From Parabacteroides distasonis ATCC 8503 (GTDB lineage: Bacteria > Bacteroidota > Bacteroidia > Bacteroidales > Tannerellaceae): a stretch of DNA of 64,000 bases. Every line of letters starts with the position of its first letter. Position 1 is the stretch's first letter. The DNA lies in assembly GCF_000012845.1 (NCBI RefSeq), contig NC_009615.1, forward strand, positions 2,447,501 to 2,511,500, read 5' to 3'. The notes below the pieces were generated by a model. It had not been told where the DNA came from. It saw nothing but the letters and a program-made list of their open reading frames with translations, and did no database searches. Below are positions 45,933 to 55,964 of this stretch, one piece after another. A program made the translations under genes and the position numbers.

Positions 45933-46831
45933 TGAATTCCCTCGTTATATTACTTGGGCCGACAGGAGTCGGAAAGACCGAGTTAAGCCTCCAAGTGGCG
46001 GAACGTTTCGGCTCTCCGATTATCTCTTCCGACTCCCGTCAGCTCTATAAAGACCTTCCGATCGGCACGGCTGCCCCTACACCGGAACAAATGGCACGTG
46101 TCAAGCATTATATGGTAGGCACTCTCTCGCTTACCGATTATTACAGCGCCAGCAACTTCGAGGAAGATGTGGTCTCCCTCCTATCCGAATTACATAAAAC
46201 GATCCCGACCGTCGTAATGACCGGAGGCTCTATGATGTACATCGACGCCGTATGTAAAGGTATTGACGATATCCCGACGGTTACACCGGAGATCCGGGAT
46301 GCCCTATACATGCAATTTGAAACCGAGGGACTAGCCCCTATCCTCGCTGAATTAAAAGAAGCAGACCCCGTTCATTACGAGGAAGTGGACCGGAATAATT
46401 ACAAACGAGTGATCCATGCCGTAGAGATTTGCCGGATGACAGGCAAGCCTTACTCCTCCTTCCGCACGAACATTAAGAAAGAGCGTCCATTCCGGATCAT
46501 CAAAGTAGGGCTTAATAGAGATCGTGACGAATTATGCGACCGCATCAACCAACGTGTAGATCAAATGATGAGCGAAGGATTATTGGAAGAGGCTCGCCGG
46601 GCTTATCCCTTCCGTCATTTGAATTCCTTGAACACGGTAGGTTATAAAGAATTATTCAATTACTTCAGCGGAGAATGGACATTAGACCTCGCCGTGGAGA
46701 AAATCAAACGAAACTCCCGGGTCTACGCCCGGAAGCAAATGACTTGGTTTAAACGGGACCCAGAAATAACATGGTTCCATCCGGATGAGACCGAAGCTAT
46801 ATTTACACATCTGAGCCAACAGATCATATAG
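45932..46831 (+). CDS. miaA: tRNA dimethylallyltransferase
   Basis: 299 residues from the ATG at 45932. The P-loop is [13 protein letters not shown], followed by [32 protein letters not shown] and the tRNA-contact segment [16 protein letters not shown] and [22 protein letters not shown] ending. It puts dimethylallyl on A37 of tRNAs that read U-starting codons. One-base overlap with the upstream gene indicates coupling. Confidence 0.96.
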   Translation: MNSLVILLGPTGVGKTELSLQVAERFGSPIISSDSRQLYKDLPIGTAAPTPEQMARVKHYMVGTLSLTDYYSASNFEEDVVSLLSELHKTIPTVVMTGGSMMYIDAVCKGIDDIPTVTPEIRDALYMQFETEGLAPILAELKEADPVHYEEVDRNNYKRVIHAVEICRMTGKPYSSFRTNIKKERPFRIIKVGLNRDRDELCDRINQRVDQMMSEGLLEEARRAYPFRHLNSLNTVGYKELFNYFSGEWTLDLAVEKIKRNSRVYARKQMTWFKRDPEITWFHPDETEAIFTHLSQQII

Positions 46832-46840
46832 CGTTTTAAC

Positions 46841-46912
46841 AATGCCCATTATAAGGTGCTTACAATGGGCATTATAAACATGCTTGAATAGGCATTGTAA
46901 GCATCTTACAAT
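46841..46912. terminator. Two tandem hairpins after miaA
   Basis: The first hairpin is AATGCCCATTATAAG with CTTACAATGGGCATT (one mismatch, 3-nt loop, 46841-46873). The second is ATTGTAAG with CTTACAAT (3-nt loop, 46894-46912). Both share the words CTTACAAT and GGCATT. They lie between the convergent miaA and DUF486 genes. Confidence 0.65.
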
Positions 46913-46958
46913 AGGCATCAAGGTTTTCCGCTGATTATAAAAGTCAAACGCAACGACT

Positions 46959-47330
46959 TTATTTCTTGAAAACCAGATAAACCGCCGCGACCAAGAATAC
47001 GAAAGCAAGCGCATGGTTCCATTTAAACGACTCCCCCTTAAAAGCGATGGTACTGAAGGCCACGAATACCACCAACGTAATCACCTCTTGGATCACTTTC
47101 AATTGAATCAAGTTGAACGGCCCCCCGTTATCCCGGAAACCGATGCGATTCGCCGGTACTTGGAAACAATACTCAAAAAAAGCGAGAAACCAACTAAACA
47201 GGATTACGCCAAACAAAGGAAGATGCTCGAACCAGCTAAACTGTTGCTTCATCTTCAAATGACCATACCAAGCGCATGTCATAAAAATATTAGACACGAT
47301 CAACAATAAAATCGTATAAACACTTTGCAT
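46959..47330 (-). CDS. DUF486/DMT-family membrane protein
   Basis: 123 residues with four hydrophobic helices. The sequences SNIFMTCAWYGHLK and ALAFFEYCFQVPANRIG belong to the DUF486 group, related to small drug/metabolite transporters. The transported compound is unknown. The ttcA-like gene lies 1 bp upstream on the same strand, so they share a transcript. Confidence 0.85.
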   Translation of the reverse strand: MQSVYTILLLIVSNIFMTCAWYGHLKMKQQFSWFEHLPLFGVILFSWFLAFFEYCFQVPANRIGFRDNGGPFNLIQLKVIQEVITLVVFVAFSTIAFKGESFKWNHALAFVFLVAAVYLVFKK

Positions 47331-47331
47331 A

Positions 47332-48078
47332 TTATCTTATTTTTCGAGGTAAATAATCTTCTTGTATATTCGTCATGCTCCCCCAAAGACTGTAACGAGC
47401 CTCCGGATTGATCGCTTCCAGACTTCTCAGCAGCTCTTTCATATCCGAACGACTGGAACCCGACTCATAAGGACAGTTCTTCAATTGTTTCCGGTACCCT
47501 TTCCATGCGGCGACCTGAATCAACTCCCTCTCTTCCACCAGACACATCGGACGGATGATCTCCATATCAAACTTATCCATTCTCAACCGGGGAGGCATTG
47601 TCCCGAAAGCCCCTTGGTGGGTCAGGTTCATCAACAGCGTCTCAAGGATATCATCTTGATGATGGCCTAAAGCGATCTTATTGCATTTATGCGCCTTAGC
47701 GATCTCAAACAAAGCTTTCCGGCGAGTCCAAGAGCATAAAAAGCAGGGGGATTTGCGAGTGTCCGTAGAAGGATCGAAACTTGTCTCATGGACAATGAAA
47801 GGCAAATCATGCTCCTCCGCGCAACTTCTAAGATATTCCCGATCCGAACAATAAGGGATATTCGTCATCACGATATGCGCTACCACGACCTCAAACCGAG
47901 GACAATAGATTTTCGACCTGCGCCCCAGTAAATCCACCAAGGCCAAGGAATCTTTTCCTCCGGACAACCCGACCAAGATCCGGTCGCCATCATTGATCAA
48001 GCCATAGTCGAAAATCGCTCTCTTTATCTTATCCTCTATCTTGCGAAACAAACGTTCGTCCTCTGTCAATTTTGCCAT
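47332..48078 (-). CDS. ttcA: TtcA-like tRNA 2-thiolation enzyme (PP-loop ATPase)
   Basis: 248 residues. The PP-loop is VGLSGGKDSLALVDLL, CFLCSWTRRKALFE holds a CxxC, and KIALGHHQDDILETLLMNL is the TtcA/TilS-type signature. A later Cys in KNCPYESG may be the third iron-sulfur ligand. The family thiolates C32 of tRNA, so that is the likely role. It is tightly linked to the DUF486 gene. Confidence 0.85.
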   Translation of the reverse strand: MAKLTEDERLFRKIEDKIKRAIFDYGLINDGDRILVGLSGGKDSLALVDLLGRRSKIYCPRFEVVVAHIVMTNIPYCSDREYLRSCAEEHDLPFIVHETSFDPSTDTRKSPCFLCSWTRRKALFEIAKAHKCNKIALGHHQDDILETLLMNLTHQGAFGTMPPRLRMDKFDMEIIRPMCLVEERELIQVAAWKGYRKQLKNCPYESGSSRSDMKELLRSLEAINPEARYSLWGSMTNIQEDYLPRKIR

Positions 48079-48121
48079 ATACTTCCTTTACGGGCGCAAA
48101 ATTATATATTTATCTTTTCGA

Positions 48122-48155
48122 TTTGTATGCCTCTACAAAAATATTCTTATCTTTG
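48122..48155 (+). promoter_or_regulatory. Promoter of the TPR/PD40 protein gene
   Basis: TTTG at 48122, a 22-bp spacer, then TATCTTTG at 48148-48155, 36 nt ahead of the ATG. Confidence 0.68.
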
Positions 48156-48191
48156 AAACTGCATAACTATATATAATCTAGAATAGACAAA

Positions 48192-49640
48192 ATGAAACGG
48201 TTATCCAAAAAGCTGCTTTATACGCTAGGAGTTACACTCATATGCGGAGGAATGCAACTACATGCGCAAAGTCTTGATCAGGCAAAAAAATTATATAACG
48301 ATGGGAAATACGCAGAAGCCAAACCTGTGTTCGAGAAACTAGTGAAACAAGCGCCAAGCAATGCCTCTTATAATCAATGGTATGGTGTTTGCTGTTTCGA
48401 GACCGGAGATTTAGCAGGAGCGGAGAAACATCTTAAGGTCGCCGTAAAGCGTAGGGTACAAGACGCTTATCGATACCTTGGAGAAGTATACTACCAGACC
48501 TATCGTTTTAACGAAGCCGAGGAGATGTTCGACGAATACATCACCCTCCTAACAAAAAAGAAACAAGATGTGGAGCCTTACCAGATCCGTATGGACTTGG
48601 CGAACAAAGCAAGCCGTATGCTTGATAAGGTAGAGAATGTCCAGATTATCGATAGCTTGGTCGTTGATAAAGATAATTTCTTATCAGCCTATACCTTAAG
48701 CGAGGAAAGCGGTACGTTGACCACTTACCAAGATTTCTTCCAGACTAACGATCCGGGCAACTCATCGGTATACATGAACCAGAAGGAGGATAAGATTTAT
48801 TACGCCCACTCGACAGACGGTAACCACAATTGTCTTTTTACCCAATCCAAGCTCATAGATCAATGGGGAGACGAGAAACAGTTACCGATGAATATCAATA
48901 GTGACGCCGACGATGGGTATCCATTCGTGCTATCCGATGGCGTAACGATTTATTACGCATCCAAAGGGAACAGCTCTCTGGGCGGATATGATTTATTCGT
49001 CACTCGTTACAACATCAATTCCGATACTTATCTTACACCGGAGCAATTGGGCATGCCCTATAACTCCCCGTTTAACGATTACATGATGGTGATCGACGAA
49101 GCCAAGCAATTGGGATGGTTCGTTTCCGACCGCTATCAACCGGAAGGAAAAGTTTGTGTATACCTATTCATTCCGAATGACAACCGCGAGCGAGTAGATA
49201 GCGAGGATATCGAACTAAAACGTGCCCGGGCCTCTATTGCCTCGATCAAGGATTCATGGAAACCCGGATCGAATTACGAAGAGCTTATTCATTTAGCTCA
49301 TACCGAGATTCCTTATGGACGTATAGAGATAAAGAAAGATTTCACGTTCCCGATCCATAATGATATCGTTTATTACACCTTGGACGATATCCAAAGTCCG
49401 GAAGCGAAGAACTACTATGAGAAAGTAGTTTCCATCCATAAACAGATCAAGGAGTTAAATGAGAAACTAGAGAGCTTACGAGCCAGCTACATCAAAGGGA
49501 ACAAGGCGAAGCGAGAACAACTGAAGCCTACGATTCTTGATACGGAAGAAAAGTTAAACAACCTGCTCGGCCAACCGGACGAATGGGAGAAAAAGGCACG
49601 TAACGCAGAGATCGTATACCTAAGAAACAACCATAAATAA
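48192..49640 (+). CDS. Exported TPR and PD40-repeat protein
   Basis: 482 residues with a signal peptide ending at MQLHAQ (about residue 26). Tetratricopeptide repeats follow (about 27-135, DQAKKLYNDGKYAEAKPVFEKLVKQAPSN). Next comes a WD40/PD40-like beta-propeller region (about 190-330, SDGVTIYYASKGNSSLGGYDLFV), then a C-terminal coiled coil. It is probably a periplasmic or outer-membrane-associated scaffold. No enzyme motif is seen. The nfeD-like gene starts 8 bp later. Confidence 0.82.
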   Translation: MKRLSKKLLYTLGVTLICGGMQLHAQSLDQAKKLYNDGKYAEAKPVFEKLVKQAPSNASYNQWYGVCCFETGDLAGAEKHLKVAVKRRVQDAYRYLGEVYYQTYRFNEAEEMFDEYITLLTKKKQDVEPYQIRMDLANKASRMLDKVENVQIIDSLVVDKDNFLSAYTLSEESGTLTTYQDFFQTNDPGNSSVYMNQKEDKIYYAHSTDGNHNCLFTQSKLIDQWGDEKQLPMNINSDADDGYPFVLSDGVTIYYASKGNSSLGGYDLFVTRYNINSDTYLTPEQLGMPYNSPFNDYMMVIDEAKQLGWFVSDRYQPEGKVCVYLFIPNDNRERVDSEDIELKRARASIASIKDSWKPGSNYEELIHLAHTEIPYGRIEIKKDFTFPIHNDIVYYTLDDIQSPEAKNYYEKVVSIHKQIKELNEKLESLRASYIKGNKAKREQLKPTILDTEEKLNNLLGQPDEWEKKARNAEIVYLRNNHK

Positions 49641-49648
49641 GAAGAACT

Positions 49649-50137
49649 ATGCTACTGGACATAGCCATCATCGTCTTCCTCATGGTAGCGGCCATCCTAC
49701 TGATACTGGCGGAGATATTCCTTCTTCCGGGAATAACACTCGCGGGTATAGGCGGGGCTATTTTCGCTATCGGCGGAGTCGTTTTCGCTTATACGGTAGG
49801 TATGTGGGTAGGGCATCTGACTTTATCCTTATCAATCATTGCATTCGGAGTAATCTTCGCTTGGTTATTGCGTTCCCGGTCTTTTAACAAGATCGCTTTA
49901 AAGACAGATATTGATTCCAAGCTGACATCCAGCAGGGATCTCGGAATAGAACCCGGAGACGAGGGGATCACGCTCTCACGCTTAGCCCCTATCGGCAAGG
50001 CCCGGATTAAAGGTATTAACGTGGAAGCGAAATCTCAAGACGAATTAATCGATGAGAACACGCCGATCGTAGTGATCAGGGTAGACAGTTACAACGTAAT
50101 TGTCCGTCCTAAAGAAGAAACAAATATTCACGCTTAA
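49649..50137 (+). CDS. NfeD-family membrane protein (short form)
   Basis: 162 residues: two or three N-terminal membrane helices (about 3-75, with [24 protein letters not shown]) and a soluble OB-fold domain (about 105-160, [26 protein letters not shown]), the NfeD arrangement. NfeD partners with flotillin-like proteins in membrane microdomains, and floA starts 10 bp after its stop. Confidence 0.88.
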   Translation: MLLDIAIIVFLMVAAILLILAEIFLLPGITLAGIGGAIFAIGGVVFAYTVGMWVGHLTLSLSIIAFGVIFAWLLRSRSFNKIALKTDIDSKLTSSRDLGIEPGDEGITLSRLAPIGKARIKGINVEAKSQDELIDENTPIVVIRVDSYNVIVRPKEETNIHA

Positions 50138-50147
50138 TTTTATATAT

Positions 50148-51140
50148 ATGGAAATAACCTTTTTGCCACTTATCCTATTGGGGGCCGCAGTACTTCTGCT
50201 GGCAATCTTTTTCTATTATGTGCCGTTCCTGTTATGGATCTCGGCCAAAGTATCGGGAGTCAATATCTCCTTGATCCAGTTATTCTTGATGCGTATCCGA
50301 AAGGTTCCTCCCTACATCATCACTCGTGCGATGATCGAAGCGCATAAGGCAGGAATAAAGACGCTTACACGCGACGAGCTGGAAGCGCACTATTTAGCGG
50401 GTGGACATGTCGAGAAAGTAGTGCATGCGCTGGTTTCCGCTTCAAAAGCGAATATCGACCTTCCTTTCCAGATGGCTACCGCTATCGACTTGGCCGGACG
50501 TGACGTATTCGAGGCTGTACAAATGTCGGTAAATCCGAAAGTGATCGATACCCCTCCGGTAACAGCGGTTGCGAAAGACGGAATCCAGTTAATCGCCAAG
50601 GCACGTGTCACCGTTCGTGCGAATATCAAGCAATTAGTGGGTGGTGCAGGAGAAGAGACGATCTTAGCCCGTGTAGGTGAAGGTATCGTATCTTCCATTG
50701 GTTCATCCGAAAGCCATAAGACTGTATTGGAAAATCCGGATTCCATCTCGAAATTAGTGCTTCGCAAAGGGCTTGACGCCGGAACAGCTTTCGAAATCCT
50801 TTCCATCGATATCGCCGATATCGATATAGGTAAGAACATCGGCGCTTTCTTGCAAATGGACCAAGCTCAAGCGGATAAGAATATCGCTCAGGCGAAAGCC
50901 GAGGAACGTCGTGCGATGGCTGTCGCCCTCGAGCAAGAGATGAAGGCGAAAGCTCAAGAAGCCCGTGCCAAGGTGATCGAGGCAGAAGCGGAAGTTCCCA
51001 AGGCAATGGCAGACGCTTTCCGCACAGGAAACCTAGGCGTAATGGACTATTACAAGATGAAGAACATCGAGGCGGACACTTCTATGCGTGAAGCGATAGC
51101 TAAACCGACCGGTGCTCCATCAAAACCATTAAAGGACTAA
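50148..51140 (+). CDS. floA: Flotillin-like protein FloA
   Basis: 330 residues from the ATG at 50148 ([20 protein letters not shown]); the TTG at 50100 overlaps nfeD and is rejected. A membrane hairpin at the N-terminus is followed by the SPFH-like domain ([25 protein letters not shown]) and an Ala/Glu-rich coiled coil ([21 protein letters not shown]). It is a scaffold of functional membrane microdomains. The NfeD-FloA pair is the usual layout. Confidence 0.94.
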   Translation: MEITFLPLILLGAAVLLLAIFFYYVPFLLWISAKVSGVNISLIQLFLMRIRKVPPYIITRAMIEAHKAGIKTLTRDELEAHYLAGGHVEKVVHALVSASKANIDLPFQMATAIDLAGRDVFEAVQMSVNPKVIDTPPVTAVAKDGIQLIAKARVTVRANIKQLVGGAGEETILARVGEGIVSSIGSSESHKTVLENPDSISKLVLRKGLDAGTAFEILSIDIADIDIGKNIGAFLQMDQAQADKNIAQAKAEERRAMAVALEQEMKAKAQEARAKVIEAEAEVPKAMADAFRTGNLGVMDYYKMKNIEADTSMREAIAKPTGAPSKPLKD

Positions 51141-51168
51141 AATAGTTATATAAATAGAACTATCTCCA

Positions 51169-51195
51169 AGGGCAGGGTTCATACCTTGCCCTTTC
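51169..51195 (+). terminator. Terminator of the nfeD-floA transcript
   Basis: AAGGGCAGGG pairs with CCTTGCCCTT (one G-U pair) and a short T run follows. Confidence 0.75.
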
Positions 51196-51230
51196 ATGAT
51201 TATAATATAAACTTAATTATCTGATTGAAT

Positions 51231-52100
51231 ATGAGAACAATCCCCGCTTCAGAATTAGTGATCCATTCAGATGGCAGTGTTTTCCATCTGCATTTAAAAC
51301 CGGAGCAACTTGCGGATCGTGTGGTACTTGTTGGTGATCCCGCACGGGTTACAACCGTCGCTTCCTATTTTGATTCTCAGGAATGTGAGGTTTCCAGCCG
51401 GGAGTTTCATACCATCACGGGCCAGTACAAGGGAAAACGTATCACGGTTGTATCCCATGGCATCGGCACAGATAATATCGATATCGTATTAAATGAGCTA
51501 GACGCTCTCGCTAATATAGACTTCTCAACCCGTACGATCAAGCCGGAATTCAAGCAACTTTCCCTGGTTCGTATCGGGACTTCCGGAGGGTTACAGCCAT
51601 TTGTCCCGATCGGGACTTATGTGGCAGCGGAGAAATCGATCGGATTCGACGGGGTCATTTATTTCTACGCAAATAGTAATACCGTTCGTGACGCAGACTT
51701 GGAGTCTGAATTAATAAAGCAGCTTGATTGGCGGCTTAGCGGCATATGGCCTTATGTCGTATCGGCAGATCCATCGTTGATCGAGCAAATCACCCGTAAT
51801 GATATTATCCGGGGAACGACTATTGCGGCCAATGGCTTCTACGGGCCGCAAGGACGTGAGCTCCGATTGCCCTTGACCGATCCGGAATTGAACCGGAAAA
51901 TAGAGGCTTTCGATTACAACGGGCGAAAGATTACGAACTTCGAGATGGAGAGCTCCTCTTTAGCAGGTCTGGCCGCCCTTATGGGACACCGGGCAATGAC
52001 CGTATGCTGTATTATCGCCGGACGTGTGGATAATCATATGAATACGGATTATAAAGGTTCTTTGGAGAAACTGATTGAAACTGTATTAGACCGTATATAA
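51231..52100 (+). CDS. Nucleoside phosphorylase (uridine phosphorylase-like)
   Basis: 289 residues from the ATG at 51231. VVLVGDPARVTTVASYF, TVVSHGIGTDNIDIVLNEL, VRIGTSGGLQPFVPIG and NFEMESSSLAGLAALMGH are motifs of the PNP/UDP phosphorylase family. It splits nucleosides with phosphate into base and ribose 1-phosphate. The closest family guess is uridine phosphorylase. rpiA follows after 13 bp, in keeping with ribose phosphate recycling. Confidence 0.9.
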   Translation: MRTIPASELVIHSDGSVFHLHLKPEQLADRVVLVGDPARVTTVASYFDSQECEVSSREFHTITGQYKGKRITVVSHGIGTDNIDIVLNELDALANIDFSTRTIKPEFKQLSLVRIGTSGGLQPFVPIGTYVAAEKSIGFDGVIYFYANSNTVRDADLESELIKQLDWRLSGIWPYVVSADPSLIEQITRNDIIRGTTIAANGFYGPQGRELRLPLTDPELNRKIEAFDYNGRKITNFEMESSSLAGLAALMGHRAMTVCCIIAGRVDNHMNTDYKGSLEKLIETVLDRI

Positions 52101-52113
52101 TAATATCAAGACC

Positions 52114-52818
52114 ATGAAGTGGGATCATTCATTAATCGATACGTTGGAATGGGGAAATCAGATCTCCCATAAGGAAGATAAAATAAAGATAGCGGATCTT
52201 ATCGCATCTAAAGTCGAAAACGGACAAGTCATAGGCGTTGGCTCCGGTTCGACCTCCTATCTAGCGTTGACTCGCATAGCGGAACGTATCCGAATGGAAC
52301 ATCTTTCCATCTTGGCGATCCCCACTTCATTAGAAATCCGGATGACTTGCGCCCAGCTAGGCATTCCGGTTACCAGCCTGTTTTCCCACAAGCCGGACTG
52401 GACCTTCGATGGGGCGGATGAGGTAGATTCCCATTTTAACTTGATCAAAGGGCGTGGAGGCGCCATGTTCAAGGAAAAACTATTGATCAGTTCCAGTCCG
52501 CAGACCTATATACTCGTCGATCCTTCCAAGAAAGTGGAGAGGTTGGGAGCTAAATTCCCGATCCCAGTAGAGATTTTTCCGGAAGCCCTCACCCATGTAG
52601 AAGACAGGCTCCATCGCTTGAACCCCCGTGAGATAAAACTTCGTATGGGGCAAGGTAAGGATGGACCGATCATTACCGAGAATGGCAATATGATCCTTGA
52701 CGTATGGATGGACTACATCCCTGAAAATACAGAATCCACCCTCAAGTCGATTACAGGCGTACTCGAGAGTGGACTCTTTATCAACTATAAGGTAGAAGTA
52801 CTGGGACTTACTTCATGA
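52114..52818 (+). CDS. rpiA: Ribose 5-phosphate isomerase A
   Basis: 234 residues. VIGVGSGSTSYLAL, the catalytic DWTFDGADEVDSHFNLIKGRGGA (Asp and Glu) and KGRGGAMFKEKLL are diagnostic. It interconverts ribose and ribulose 5-phosphate. It is paired with the phosphorylase gene upstream. Its 3' end overlaps the convergent nitroreductase gene by 11 bp. Confidence 0.96.
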   Translation: MKWDHSLIDTLEWGNQISHKEDKIKIADLIASKVENGQVIGVGSGSTSYLALTRIAERIRMEHLSILAIPTSLEIRMTCAQLGIPVTSLFSHKPDWTFDGADEVDSHFNLIKGRGGAMFKEKLLISSSPQTYILVDPSKKVERLGAKFPIPVEIFPEALTHVEDRLHRLNPREIKLRMGQGKDGPIITENGNMILDVWMDYIPENTESTLKSITGVLESGLFINYKVEVLGLTS

Positions 52819-53554
52819 ATCCTTGTTGTTTCAATACCTTCAAAAGCACCTCGGAGAAATATTCACTATTCTTCTTCGTATAGCGTACGTCCGTAAAGAC
52901 CTGCGCCAGTGTTTCCTTATTATTCTCCCTCACAAACTGTTTATTCACCTCTAATGCCTCTTTCTCGCCATACAAGGCATCGATGGAAGCTGGAGTAAAG
53001 TCCGTATAAGTCTCGTTTTGTACCACAGCTGCCAATGGTAAACGTTCTACTTGAGCGGGTATAGGCTCTGCCGGATAACCCACCGTAACCGTAACGATCG
53101 GGACAACCAGACGGGGAAGAGAAAGCGCCTCAATGATCTGGTCCGCATTATAAGCCGTCGTACCCAGATAGCAAATGCCTAAGCCTTTTTCCTCAGCGGC
53201 ATTACAGAAACTCTGGGCGAACAACATCGCATCTATCGTCGAAGCGATAAACGTTTGCAAATTGTCGAATCCGGCCTCCGCTTTCCTGCACTCCGCCCAT
53301 TTAACAAAACGGTTCGCGTCCGCACAAAAAGTAAGTACGACAGGCGCCCCCGTAATCATCGGCTGGTTAAAATGAGCCGGAGCCAGTTTCTCCTTGTTCG
53401 CAGGGTCGCGGGTAACCACGACACTATACAATTGCATATTTCCTGTATTCGAGGCACGAGTAGCCACTTCCAATAATTCATTCAGCAAAGACTCCGGGAT
53501 ATCCTGATCCGTATATTTACGGATACTTCTTCTATTCTTCATGCATTCTAACAT
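52808..53554 (-). CDS. NfsA/FRP-type nitroreductase
   Basis: 248 residues. The start KNRRSIRKYTDQDIPESLLNELLEVATRASNTGNMQLYSV is the FMN-binding signature. GLGICYLGTTAYNADQI and PIVTVTVGYPAE follow. It is a flavin enzyme that reduces quinones, nitro compounds or flavins; the physiological substrate is unknown. Met5 is an alternative start. Confidence 0.9.
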   Translation of the reverse strand: MLECMKNRRSIRKYTDQDIPESLLNELLEVATRASNTGNMQLYSVVVTRDPANKEKLAPAHFNQPMITGAPVVLTFCADANRFVKWAECRKAEAGFDNLQTFIASTIDAMLFAQSFCNAAEEKGLGICYLGTTAYNADQIIEALSLPRLVVPIVTVTVGYPAEPIPAQVERLPLAAVVQNETYTDFTPASIDALYGEKEALEVNKQFVRENNKETLAQVFTDVRYTKKNSEYFSEVLLKVLKQQGFMK

Positions 53555-53575
53555 AGCAATCCTATTTTTAAATTC

Positions 53576-54760
53576 TCAATAACTAAATCCTAATATCCAT
53601 GCCGGCATACGGTTAAACACGCTTTTCGGTAATCCGTAGATAGCCGCATAAGCGTCGGGTACGAAGCGGAGGCGATCATACCCCCTTAAGGGATCACCTA
53701 CGGCGAAGATATATTTACCGCCAATCAAGAAATCCCCGTTCACCATGAATTCCACGTTCGCCACGGAACGCATCTGGCTTAAGAAATAGGTTTCACACAT
53801 CAATTGCCGATTCTCCTTATCTCCGAAAAAAGAGATCAGCAAGTTGGTATCCCCCATAAAGACTTTCTGCTTGGCCGGAGTGGTTCCCAGTTGGTCTGCC
53901 GAGTAATAAATAAGCCTCATATCATGGAAGAAACGCAACAGGCTATCGCTTTGCTGACGAAGCATATTTATCTTACGGGTTACATCAATCGATTTCGGAC
54001 GTAAAGGAGCCGACTCAGCCACCATCATAAAATATTTTTGAGCTCGTTCCAGATTACTCATCGAAATAGAAACCACCGAAGGCAAATCCCGGCAAATCTC
54101 TTTTCTCACTAATTCTTGCAGACGGAAATAATACATATCCGGGTCTTGCCAATAAAAAGGATAACATCCATGTTCCAGATAGTTCCGGTAAATCGGCACA
54201 ATATTCATCTCCGCATTGATCTCCTTTACCAAATCATGATGGTTCGCTAAGATATCTTCCAACGGAATGGGATCTTTATCCAGAATGCTTTCGTAAGAAA
54301 GGAATTCACGGAACGACATCGGATGCATGGTATAAAAAGCAGCCTCATGCCTTAACCCGTTCCGCACCTCTGTCTGCGAGTACAAAGAAGTGGTAGCGAA
54401 AACAATCTTTAAGGCGGAGTTGGCATCCAATAAAGTTGAGACCTCTTCCATCCAGCCCGAATAGAAATGGATCTCATCCAAAAACAAATAATGCCCACCG
54501 GCTTGCAGGAACTCTTTAACCGCATCGGTCAATGAATGTGTCTCAAACCAGAAATCATCCAGATTCACATACAGGGCTTCCCGTGAATCTTCAAATTTCA
54601 ACTTAATATGCTGTAACAACAAGGTAGTCTTACCAACCCCTCGAGAGCCGAAGATGCCGATTAACCGATCCTCCCACTCTATCCGTGCATGCAAATAACG
54701 CAGGAATGTACAATTTATTCCTTTCAACAATAGCTGATGATTCCGCTGAAGCAAGTCCAT
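53576..54760 (-). CDS. AAA-family ATPase with DUF4143-like C-terminus
   Basis: 394 residues from the ATG at 54760 (MDLLQRNHQLLLKGINCTFL). The longer frame to 54847 overlaps the divergent gene and crosses a likely -7 box (TATATTCG, 54779-54786 minus). Walker A is GIFGSRGVGKTTLLL, Walker B YLFLDEIHFYSGW. The C-terminal part is of the DUF4143 kind. Such ATPases are common in Bacteroidetes and of unclear function. Confidence 0.85.
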   Translation of the reverse strand: MDLLQRNHQLLLKGINCTFLRYLHARIEWEDRLIGIFGSRGVGKTTLLLQHIKLKFEDSREALYVNLDDFWFETHSLTDAVKEFLQAGGHYLFLDEIHFYSGWMEEVSTLLDANSALKIVFATTSLYSQTEVRNGLRHEAAFYTMHPMSFREFLSYESILDKDPIPLEDILANHHDLVKEINAEMNIVPIYRNYLEHGCYPFYWQDPDMYYFRLQELVRKEICRDLPSVVSISMSNLERAQKYFMMVAESAPLRPKSIDVTRKINMLRQQSDSLLRFFHDMRLIYYSADQLGTTPAKQKVFMGDTNLLISFFGDKENRQLMCETYFLSQMRSVANVEFMVNGDFLIGGKYIFAVGDPLRGYDRLRFVPDAYAAIYGLPKSVFNRMPAWILGFSY

Positions 54761-54807
54761 ATACAAATCTGTTTTACGCGAATATAAAAAATGTTCCGTG
54801 TTTTTCG

Positions 54808-54815
54808 TACCTTTG
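54808..54815 (+). promoter_or_regulatory. Promoter -7 box of the DUF362 gene
   Basis: TACCTTTG, an exact match 22 nt ahead of the ATG at 54838. Confidence 0.62.
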
Positions 54816-54837
54816 TCAACACTAAACCAATAAAAAG

Positions 54838-55956
54838 ATGAATACATCCAAAGTCTACTTTACTAATTTACGCACGACCCCCAGCAGCAACCTGCTGGAT
54901 AAGATGGAACGTCTGGTAAAACGTGCCGGTATCGCCAATATCGACTTCAAAAATCAATTTGTAGCCATTAAGATCCACTTTGGCGAACCGGGGAATTTGG
55001 CATACATTCGTCCTAATTACGCCGCTCGCTTGGTAAGCCTGTTACGTGAATTAGGCGCAAAACCGTTCCTTACCGATTGTAACACCTTATACTCGGGCCG
55101 TCGCTCCAACGCTGTCGATCATCTTCAAAGCGCCATGGAAAATGGGTTCAATCCCATGTCCGCCGGTTGCAACGTTATCATCGCCGATGGCGTGAAAGGT
55201 ACGGACTACCGGGAAATCGAGATTGACGGGCAATATTGCAAGGCCCCGAAAATAGGTGCCGCTATCGCCGATGCCGATATCATCATTTCCATGAACCATT
55301 TCAAAGGTCACGAGCAAGCCGGTTTCGGCGGTGCGCTGAAAAACCTCGGGATGGGATGCGCCAGCGTAGGCGGTAAACTGGAATTACATTGCGCCTCACA
55401 ACCCCGTATCGATACGGAGGCTTGTAAAGGCTGTAACATCTGTGTAAAGCACTGCGCTCACGATGCCATCCATTTGAATAACAACCGAAAGGCCGAAATT
55501 GATTACGAGCGTTGTGTAGGTTGCGGGCAATGTGTGGCTCTTTGCCAGTACGACGGTGCCGTAATGGGCGAAGGTGATACTTCCGAGCGATTGAATTACA
55601 AGATCGACGAGTACACGAAAGCCGTATTAGCAGACAAGCCCCATTTCCATATTAGTTTTATCATGAACGTATCTCCGGAATGCGATTGCTGGAATCATAA
55701 CGATGCCGCCATCATCCCTGATTTGGGGATCGCCGCGTCTTTCGATCCGGTGGCCTTGGATAAGGCTTGCGCCGATATGGTTATCAACGCTCCTATCATC
55801 GGAGGTAATAAATTAGCCGAGACTCATCCTCACGAACACCTTGAGGGAGAGGATAAATTCCATTTGATTCATCCGGATACGAACTGGCAAGCCGGCCTAC
55901 GTTATGCGGAAGAAATCGGACTGGGTTCTCAAGCGTATGAATTAATAACGGTTTAA
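54838..55956 (+). CDS. DUF362 protein with two 4Fe-4S ferredoxin clusters
   Basis: 372 residues. A DUF362 domain (about 1-185, VAIKIHFGEPGNLAYIRPNY and SMNHFKGHEQAGFGGALKNLGMG) is followed by two four-cysteine clusters, CKGCNICVKHC (about 199) and CVGCGQCVALC (about 226). The C-terminal third returns to DUF362. It is probably an electron carrier or redox enzyme; the partner is unknown. mnmE begins 8 bp later. Confidence 0.88.
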   Translation: MNTSKVYFTNLRTTPSSNLLDKMERLVKRAGIANIDFKNQFVAIKIHFGEPGNLAYIRPNYAARLVSLLRELGAKPFLTDCNTLYSGRRSNAVDHLQSAMENGFNPMSAGCNVIIADGVKGTDYREIEIDGQYCKAPKIGAAIADADIIISMNHFKGHEQAGFGGALKNLGMGCASVGGKLELHCASQPRIDTEACKGCNICVKHCAHDAIHLNNNRKAEIDYERCVGCGQCVALCQYDGAVMGEGDTSERLNYKIDEYTKAVLADKPHFHISFIMNVSPECDCWNHNDAAIIPDLGIAASFDPVALDKACADMVINAPIIGGNKLAETHPHEHLEGEDKFHLIHPDTNWQAGLRYAEEIGLGSQAYELITV

Positions 55957-55964
55957 TAGACGGA

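Noticed and set aside
54761..54847. Longer N-terminus for the AAA ATPase
   Set aside because: It would overlap the divergent DUF362 gene and cross a likely -7 box; the ATG at 54760 fits better.
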